Source of the DNA: Pleurostoma richardsiae
Taxonomy: Eukaryota > Ascomycota > Sordariomycetes > Calosphaeriales > Pleurostomataceae
Assembly (NCBI GenBank): GCA_030052745.1
Contig: JANBVO010000049.1
Span: 186,001-250,000, forward strand
DNA length: 64,000 nt
Direction of reading: 5' to 3'
Shown here in pieces: positions 57,207-64,000 of this stretch (within the stretch, counting starts at the first letter, position 1; the number at the start of each line of letters is the position of its first letter). Position numbers and translations under genes: made by a program. Below the pieces are notes generated by a model, which did no database searches, had not been told where the DNA came from, and was given only the letters and a program-made list of their open reading frames with translations.

Positions 57207-58750
57207 GATCGCAGATGCAGGCGATGAGATCGACTCGGAAGGCGTACTACGGGAAGAAGGTCAAGGGAATTCGGTGAGAGGAAGATCGAGAACAATGTGT
57301 GCCCCGCAGAGGGAAGTGAAAGGACCTCATATAATTCCTTGGTTGGTAGGTCGGTAGCTGTACGGACTCGACAGTGACGGAGTGGATGGAGGGGCACGTT
57401 AGCTCCAACAGTGAGTGTGTGCTAGTCTTCACTACCAAGCCCGCCAGCTTCCCGCACAACAAGGAGCGCTCAAGTTGAGTGTTTCATTGGGCGGCCGCCC
57501 ACTGCAGCTGAGAGATGGGGAGGGATGATGCAGTAAGAGTGCCAAGGAGTGTTCCTTTGTCATTTGTTATCTGCCTCGTAAGCCGAGGGAAGCTCTCACA
57601 CCAAGAATCTCCAAGTTAAGGTAACTCTGGGCAGCGAATTGAGAGGAAAATACATGGGCTCCCTCGCGCGTGCACTGCCTGCAGCGCCACAGCACAACAG
57701 CTGAAAGCCACGATCGGCGCCGTGCAATTAGTGCCAAGTAATCACTTGCAATCAAAGCTGAGTACCTGCCCACTTAACTGTGTTAGGGCAAGATTTCACG
57801 ATAAATAGTTAGAAACAAGGTATCTTTCTTCAACATAGGAGTGCCACGCCAATTGTGCATCCAGGGGACATCAATTGAGTATCCAGTTCTTCATGTATAG
57901 AGGTCAGAACTGCTGTGAAATACCTTAGGATGCCTAGGCACAATCCCCCACAGGCTGTCCAGAGGAGAGTAATGGAAAGAGGGAGCATCAACGTTATGGG
58001 CGATTGGTACACCGTACCTAAAGTAGGTATGGTCCCCCGCCTGGAGTGGCGGCCCCGCCATGTGAAATGTGAAAAGGTTATCGATATCACTTGCAGAGAA
58101 CTCCCGCTTGATGGTGGTCAGCGAGCTCCCGCGCAACAAGCCGGGCAACCTTAAAAAGCTAGTAAGGAGCTCTTGCGGAAGGGAGCTCTGGGAGCGGGAA
58201 CTCCCATCGACCTGGCAGACGCTTGATAGAAAATGGAAATGTCCCGTCATGCTTGGAGAGAACCGGAACGAAAGATTGTGGCTCAGGCCACAAAACTGTC
58301 ATCGACGGTGTGTTTTTGCGCAGAGTAACGCCACCATCTGCCGACCGTTTCCAGGGTCTTCATTTCCGCGTTTTCCAGCGACTCGGTCACTTGCCGGACT
58401 CCGCGTCCTGGCCGTCCAATCGCCGCGTTCCAGCGGCCCCTTATCCCGTAAAATTTAGGTACAACCTAGCATCTATCAAAAGCGTCCTCCCCATCGCTCC
58501 CGGCTCAGCGTGAGGATTTGTTTCTTCACCGGAGTCTGTTCTCCTTCCTTCATCTCTCTCACTCCCTCTCACACTCCTTCAAACTTCGCGGTCGTTCGTG
58601 CTTTCGTCGTCCGGGACCCTGCCGTCTGTCTCCTCCGCCTCCTTTGCGAACCAGACTATCTTGCGCGTGCTGTCTATCCCTGCCGTCCTCCTATTTCACC
58701 CCGACTTCCGGATCTCCCGCTTTTCTTGGCCTGTAGCCTTCGCAGCCACG
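57207..58750. other. Intergenic, divergent het-c and SCS7
   Basis: About 1.5 kb between divergent starts. No supported gene. A minus-strand ATG frame of 119 codons (58250-57891) shows no family likeness. The last 250 bases are C/T-rich, consistent with the SCS7 5' leader. Confidence 0.5.
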
Positions 58751-59966
58751 ATGCCTTCTAGAATCCTGCCAACCTTCACCCGCACCGAGGTCGAGTCGCA
58801 TAACTCGACCAAGTCCTGTTATGTAACCCTAGGATCCAACGTTTACGATGTCACCGACTTCCTCGATGCGCATCCTGGCGGTTCCGACCTGGTGCTCGAG
58901 TATGCCGGAAAGGACGTGGGCGATATTCTCAAGGATGAGGCATCCCATACCCACTCCGAGGCAGCCTATGAAGTGCTAGACGAGGCTCTTGTGGGCTTCG
59001 TCGTGTCCGAGAAATCAATCAACGGCAAGGCTGCCAATGGGAAGGCCGTCAATGGCGGCGCGATATCTACGGCAACAGACGTTCCCCTGGTCGACAGCGA
59101 TGGAAATCCCATTCACCCGCGCACCGGGATGTCGCGCGAGGAGGATCTGGAGAAGGAGACGGACTACTCGGAGGACTACAAGAAGCACAAGTTCCTCGAC
59201 CTGAATCGGCCACTCTTCCCGCAGGTGTGGTTTGGGGGCTTCAGCAAGGACTTCTATCTGGACCAAGTGCATCGTCCGAGACACTACAAGGGTGGCGAGT
59301 CGGCTCCTCTGTTCGGTAACTTCCTCGAACCCCTCACAAAGACGCCATGGTGGGTGATCCCGCTCATGTGGTGGCCACCGGTCACATATGGCACCTATCT
59401 GGCCAGCCAGGGTTTCGATAACGTTGTCGGCTTGGCGTCCTTCTGGCTCCTCGGCCTTGCCATCTGGACCTTGGTGGAGTACATTCTCCATCGTTTCCTG
59501 TTCCATCTTGACTAGTAAGCTTCCAGTTCTGAATCCTCCTTGGTACCCGCACGTATGCTGATCTTGTGCCAGTTACCTGCCGGACAACAGAGTCGGTATC
59601 ACGCTCCACTTCACTCTCCATGGCATCCATCATTACCTGCCTATGGATAGATACCGGCTCGTCATGCCGCCGACGCTCTTCATCGTCCTCGCGACGCCGT
59701 TCTGGAAGCTGGCGCACACCGTCTTCGCGTTCAACTGGTACTATGGCACCGCCGTCTTCTGCGGCGCCATCTTTGGGTACACACTTTACGACATGACGCA
59801 CTACTTCCTCCACCACCAGAACCTCCCCCTTTGGTACAAGAGCCTGAAGAAGTATCACCTTCAGCATCACTTCCTGGATTACGAGAACGGGTTTGGCGTG
59901 ACCAGCCGCTTCTGGGACAGGATATTCGGCACTGAGATTATCGACCCGATCGTCAAGACCAAGTAG
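58751..59966 (+). CDS. SCS7: Sphingolipid fatty-acid alpha-hydroxylase with cytochrome b5 domain
   Basis: Two exons, 58751-59514 and 59573-59966; 385 residues. Scs7/FA2H is an ER di-iron enzyme that 2-hydroxylates the very-long-chain fatty acid of ceramide. The N-terminal cytochrome b5 domain (about 10-90) has both haem ligands: H41 in HPGGSDLVLEYAG and H68 in HTHSEAA. A linker with NGKAANGKAVNGG follows, then PLFPQVWFGGFSKDFYLDQV and membrane pairs. Histidine clusters of the hydroxylase domain are present: HRFLFH (247-252), then LHFTLHGIHH, DMTHYFLHHQN and YHLQHHFLDYENGFG. The intron splits the Tyr after HLD, inside the conserved histidine region; joining restores HRFLFHLDYYLPDNR. The ATG at 58751 follows CACG and gives the expected length. 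Confidence 0.97.
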
Positions 59967-60541
59967 GTCCGCTTGGCAGAGCGACAGCGTGGCTCATTCA
60001 CCGTTATCTATTCATGTGTGACGCGGCATCAGGGCATTGTGGGACTCATTCGGACGGCGTTGTCTTTGGTGGTAGGGTAATACTGGGTACGGGCGTCTCT
60101 CTGGTCGAGGCGGTCGGCTCGGGCTGAAACAAAGGATAATGGGAAGTCGAGTTTGCCCGGATATGGCATCTGACAGTCGCTACTAGATACATGAATCCCG
60201 CTCAGACACGTACATAATATTAATGACTCTGCATGGAGAATGCAGTCCTTTCTCTACTTGTTTCACTCTAAATAGCCGTTCCTGCGTGCTCCGTGCTCCG
60301 TCTTCCGTCCATGGTACCCAACTTGCAAGTCGACGCCTGAATCATTGTCGGTCACTGATAAGGCATCACGTGAGCGAAGATTCTTCGACCTAAAATATCA
60401 CCCGCCCCCCAAAGGAGCCTGAGACTTGTCACGGCGCGCCAGTTTCCCCTCATTCATTCAACCGCCGTCAACGCTCACGCGTGCACTTCCTTGACTGCAC
60501 ATTCACACCTTGCAGCTTTCAGCACATAGAGGGCGCCCAAA
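59967..60541. other. Intergenic, SCS7 to RBM39-like gene
   Basis: About 575 bases holding the SCS7 3' end and the promoter of the next gene; nothing else was seen. Confidence 0.55.
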
Positions 60542-62436
60542 ATGGCTTATTACGACGTAGAGGCGCTTCTCGACGCCACCGCAAACCAGGAGAAGGAGAG
60601 TGCTAAGGACAGTGACGCCCAGCAGGCTCCGACTAATGGCGACTCTCAGTCCAACGGAGATCGACGCGACCGCGACCGAGCTCGCGAGTCCAGCCGAGAG
60701 CGAGAGCGAGATCGCGACCGCGACAGAGGCCACGATCGAAGGCGTCGAGACCGCAGCCCCAGCCACCGGGACTCCACCAGCGCAGGTGATAGGACCCCTA
60801 GGAGCGAGGCCGGTAGTCACAGAAGTAGGCGCAGAAGCAGGAGCCGTGATGATTCCGGCCGACACTCACGCCGTCACAGAGGAGATGGAGATTATTACCG
60901 CGGCGGTCGTCGCAACGGTCGCTCCCGCTCCCGCTCCCCGGGCGGCCGCTACTACCGCCCTCGAGATCGCCGGGACCGCGATGACGACCGCAGCTTCAGA
61001 AGAGATCGCGGCAAGGACCGGGAGGAAGACCGTCCTCGCGAATCTCCCCGCCCTGGTGATCCCCCTGCACAGTTGACCGAGGATGAGCGCGATCGGCGTA
61101 CTGTATTTGTTCAGCAGCTTGCTGCTCGTCTCCGGACTCGAGAACTCAAAGAATTCTTCGAGAAGGTCGGACCCGTGACAGAAGCTCAGATTGTGAAGGA
61201 TCGTGTCAGCAATAGATCCAAGGGGTATGTCAGATTCTGTCTTTTCGTCTTTGAGCCTTGTCAGCTTTATACTAACAATGGACTGCGACAGAGTTGGCTA
61301 TGTTGAATTCAAGAACGAAGACTCCGTCACTGCTGCGCTCCAGCTCACTGGTCAAAAACTCCTAGGTATTCCCGTCATCGTCCAGCTCACCGAGGCCGAG
61401 AAGAACCGCCAAGTTCGCAATTCCGAGGGTGGTGGCCACCCCAACTCGATCCCTTTTCATCGCCTCTATGTGGGAAATATCCACTTCAGCATTACTGAGC
61501 AAGATCTCCAGAATGTGTTTGAGCCCTTCGGCGAGCTCGAGTTTGTGCAGCTACAGAAGGACGAGAACGGACGCAGTCGTGGCTACGGCTTTGTGCAGTA
61601 AGTAGCGATGGCGGATTTCTTTGGTTTGATCCTACCACTAACATGTTACTCAGGTTCCGTGATGCCGGTCAAGCTCGCGAGGCTTTGGAGAAGATGAACG
61701 GATTTGATCTTGCCGGTCGTCCTATCAGGGTTGGGCTTGGAAACGATAAGTTCACCCCTGAGTCCACTGCCAACTTGCTGCAGAGATTCCAGGGCCAAAA
61801 CCAACAGTATCAGGGATCGGCATTCTCTGGTGCTGGCGGTCGGGGACAGGCAGCGTCGAACTTCGACCGTGCCGGCGGCAGGGACAACGAGAAGGGAGGA
61901 GGTGCGAGTGCCTTGGATGACACTGATGTTGCCGGTGTCAACTTTAACAACTACAGCCGAGACGCCCTCATGAGAAAGCTTGCTAGAACTGACGAACCTT
62001 CTACTGGGAACAATGATCGACAGATTCTGAAGCCAAAGACAGAAGCACCGAAGCCACTTCCCGTCAACGTCAACATGGCCAGTCGCTGTGTTGTTCTTCA
62101 CAACATGTTTGATCCTGACGAGTACGTATCGAGGATGCCTCCAGTCATGAGAACATATACTAATGCAGTCGCTACAGGGAAGAAGGAGAGAACTGGATCA
62201 AGGAGCTTGAGGACGATGTCCGCGAGGAAGCAGAATCCAAATACGGCCACGTCGTCCACATCGCCCTTGACGCCAACTCGAAGGGCGATATCTACCTCAA
62301 GTTTGACAAGGTCCAAGGCGGCGAGAACGCCATTAAGGGTCTCAACGGCCGCTATTTTGGTGGTCGGATGATCACTGCTGCACCTGTAGTCGACGCAGTC
62401 TACAGCAGTTTGTTTTCGCGCTCTAAGGCCATCTAA
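60542..62436 (+). CDS. RBM39/CC1-like splicing factor (Rsd1-type)
   Basis: Four exons: 60542-61224, 61292-61597, 61654-62121 and 62178-62436; 571 residues. This family (human RBM39/CAPER, S. pombe Rsd1) couples U2 snRNP and U2AF-type contacts during splicing. Seen: an acidic start ([16 protein letters not shown]), an RS/RD-rich domain (about 40-165), RRM1 from about 186 ([33 protein letters not shown]), RRM2 from about 280 ([35 protein letters not shown]), a conserved linker with [16 protein letters not shown], and a C-terminal RRM/UHM ([40 protein letters not shown]). The last intron (62122-62177) was placed so that DPDEEEGENW is continuous. Introns 1 and 3 carry CTAAC and CTAAT-like branch sites. 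Confidence 0.95.
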
Positions 62437-64000
62437 GAAGCTAATGCGGACACACAATAACTCGGACTCTAGGATCTCCTATTAGGTGAGCTTCTTCGTC
62501 TTCTAGGTTAGATCCGAGGAGATGTTAATGTCTGCAAAGTCTCGCGGAGTTTTTCACCGTTTCGATGCGTCGTCTTGGCCGCCCCGACCATCACTCCGGT
62601 ATCCTCTCAGTCGGCACTGGCAGCCCCTCGACAATGCATACCCACATATACGACATATCCGCGATGCATATGAACATCGCCTCAAGGTTACCGACCCCCA
62701 TCGACTTGGAAAATGGGAAATTACGTGCCTTGCTACACTGATTCTACATAGTGCCCCTCCATGACGGCGGTGTATAGTTGCGCGCATTCGCATCTTCCCT
62801 CTTCCGGGCAGTGACTGATGCGAGGATGGTACCAGGTGTTACACGTCCCCCAGCATCGAGAATGCTGATATCTGTATTTTAGGACAGGTTTCTCCCCCTT
62901 CGCGTATAACACTTGCTTTCGAAGCTGGCGCCAATACCACGTTATTGGCAGCTGGTTTCCGCCACGCGACTGACTCCCTAGTCTTGCGCAAGAAAAATAG
63001 TTGTTCTCTTTTCACTCAATAGAATACAACATGAAGTTGCCCTTGATATTTGTCCGGCGCTGTTGAATGGCCCCTTGCGAATCTCCCGTGCATTTGCCCC
63101 GAGTCTCACGGAGTCATCATCGCATTGCCTGTCCCCCTGAAGCATGGGGTAGGTGGTCGTTTCCCCTTCTTGCTTGCACAAGTCTCTAGGTAACTGAGTG
63201 CCTACTGTGTTTTGAGAAGATCCAAGAACTCTTTCTGCGCTTTTTTCCAAGGTACATACAAGTGTCGCTATTCACATTATATATCTGCTACTGGAACTCT
63301 CTTGAGAGGTGGTGTATATCCACCGCGCCATTTATGAGAACCTCTACAGTGTCAACCTACCTACCGTCATGGCTCACCTTCCTCCTAATCAGCCTTCCCC
63401 TGCTTCCGCCGAAGTGGCCTGCTCACAGAAACAGCGTAGTCACCCAGTGGGTGAATAAGTCAAGCAGCGTGTCTGGGATCTACTCCACGTCGTCTCTGTC
63501 CTCAAGTCCTCCACAGGAGCTGTTCCCCTGATTTCTCTGGTTCCACCTCTAGACTTGAGGGCCGCCGCTTTTCATCATGACCAGATAAAAGGGGACTCCT
63601 CAAGAGGTTTTCCCTTTACCTTCTACCTAATTCACAGCAGCCCACCAGCGTCGAGGCTCATACGCGTGGTTCTTTTCTCATATTACCTATCTCTCTCGCA
63701 GAACAAAGAGAATCCTCTCTATGCACCTTAACACCCAGCTTGTTTGCTCGTTTCGCTTGCTTTCCTGTATTATAATGAAAGCTGTTCAGTTATGCGGAAG
63801 GTGTCCCTTTTCTTAAAGTCGATTTTCTTCATATTGGGCTCGTCTGTCTTGTGGTCAGGGGGTTCATTTATGCCCTTCTATGCATGGTATCGCTATGTAA
63901 ACCGCGTCAAACTCCGGTGTTCTCCTATGTTCACTTGGGCCCTTAAGCTTTCGATGGTGTTCTGTTTCCTCAACGCTCCTGATCATGTCACGTCCTGTGT
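62437..64000. other. Gene-free right end
   Basis: About 1.56 kb with no supported coding exon. Open frames are short and unlike any family. From about 63240 the plus strand is rich in C and T, which could be the leader or promoter of a gene beyond the window. Confidence 0.45.

Noticed and set aside
57891-58250. ATG-started minus-strand frame of 119 codons
   Set aside because: No family likeness and located in the het-c/SCS7 promoter interval; kept only as a remark.

Overview
The window reads as nuclear DNA of a filamentous ascomycete (Pezizomycotina, probably Sordariomycetes). Genes carry short GT-AG introns of about 50-220 bases, often with CTAAC-like branch sites, and the gene set includes HET-C, a Zn2Cys6 regulator, a fungal CCCH protein family and a FET3/FTR1 pair. 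No mobile element, rRNA, tRNA or CRISPR array was recognised. All gene models were built by hand from splice signals and family knowledge; nothing was aligned to a database.

Left part (1-24 kb): a partial PLP-homeostasis protein at the left edge, an alpha/beta hydrolase, a SOK1/TCP11 protein, then about 7 kb with no convincing gene. Next come the Golgi protein KSH1 and the TFIID subunit TAF13 in divergent orientation, a DMT-type transporter, the AAA+ ATPase RVB1 and an HMG-box protein.

Middle part (25-48 kb): dynactin p150Glued, the SRP subunit SEC65, a six-exon CCCH zinc-finger protein with an uncharacterised N-terminal domain, a Zn2Cys6 transcription factor, OMP decarboxylase (URA3), and the reductive iron-uptake pair. 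FET3 (multicopper ferroxidase) and FTR1 (permease) are transcribed away from each other across 2.4 kb that holds several GATA motifs, including two exact matches to ATCWGATAA, the site of SreA-type iron repressors.

Right part (49-64 kb): a conserved BTB-like hypothetical gene, a PTC6-like PP2C phosphatase, the heterokaryon-incompatibility gene het-c (eight exons, two of them micro-exons), the sphingolipid fatty-acid hydroxylase SCS7, and an RBM39/CC1-like splicing factor. The last 1.5 kb has no gene I can support.

Most genes are housekeeping. The most interesting points are the iron-regulated divergent promoter, the CCCH protein with a possible nuclease-like domain, HET-C without a recognisable pin-c neighbour, a 23-G tract at the start of the URA3 3' leader, and a recurrent intergenic 9-mer TACGGAGTA.
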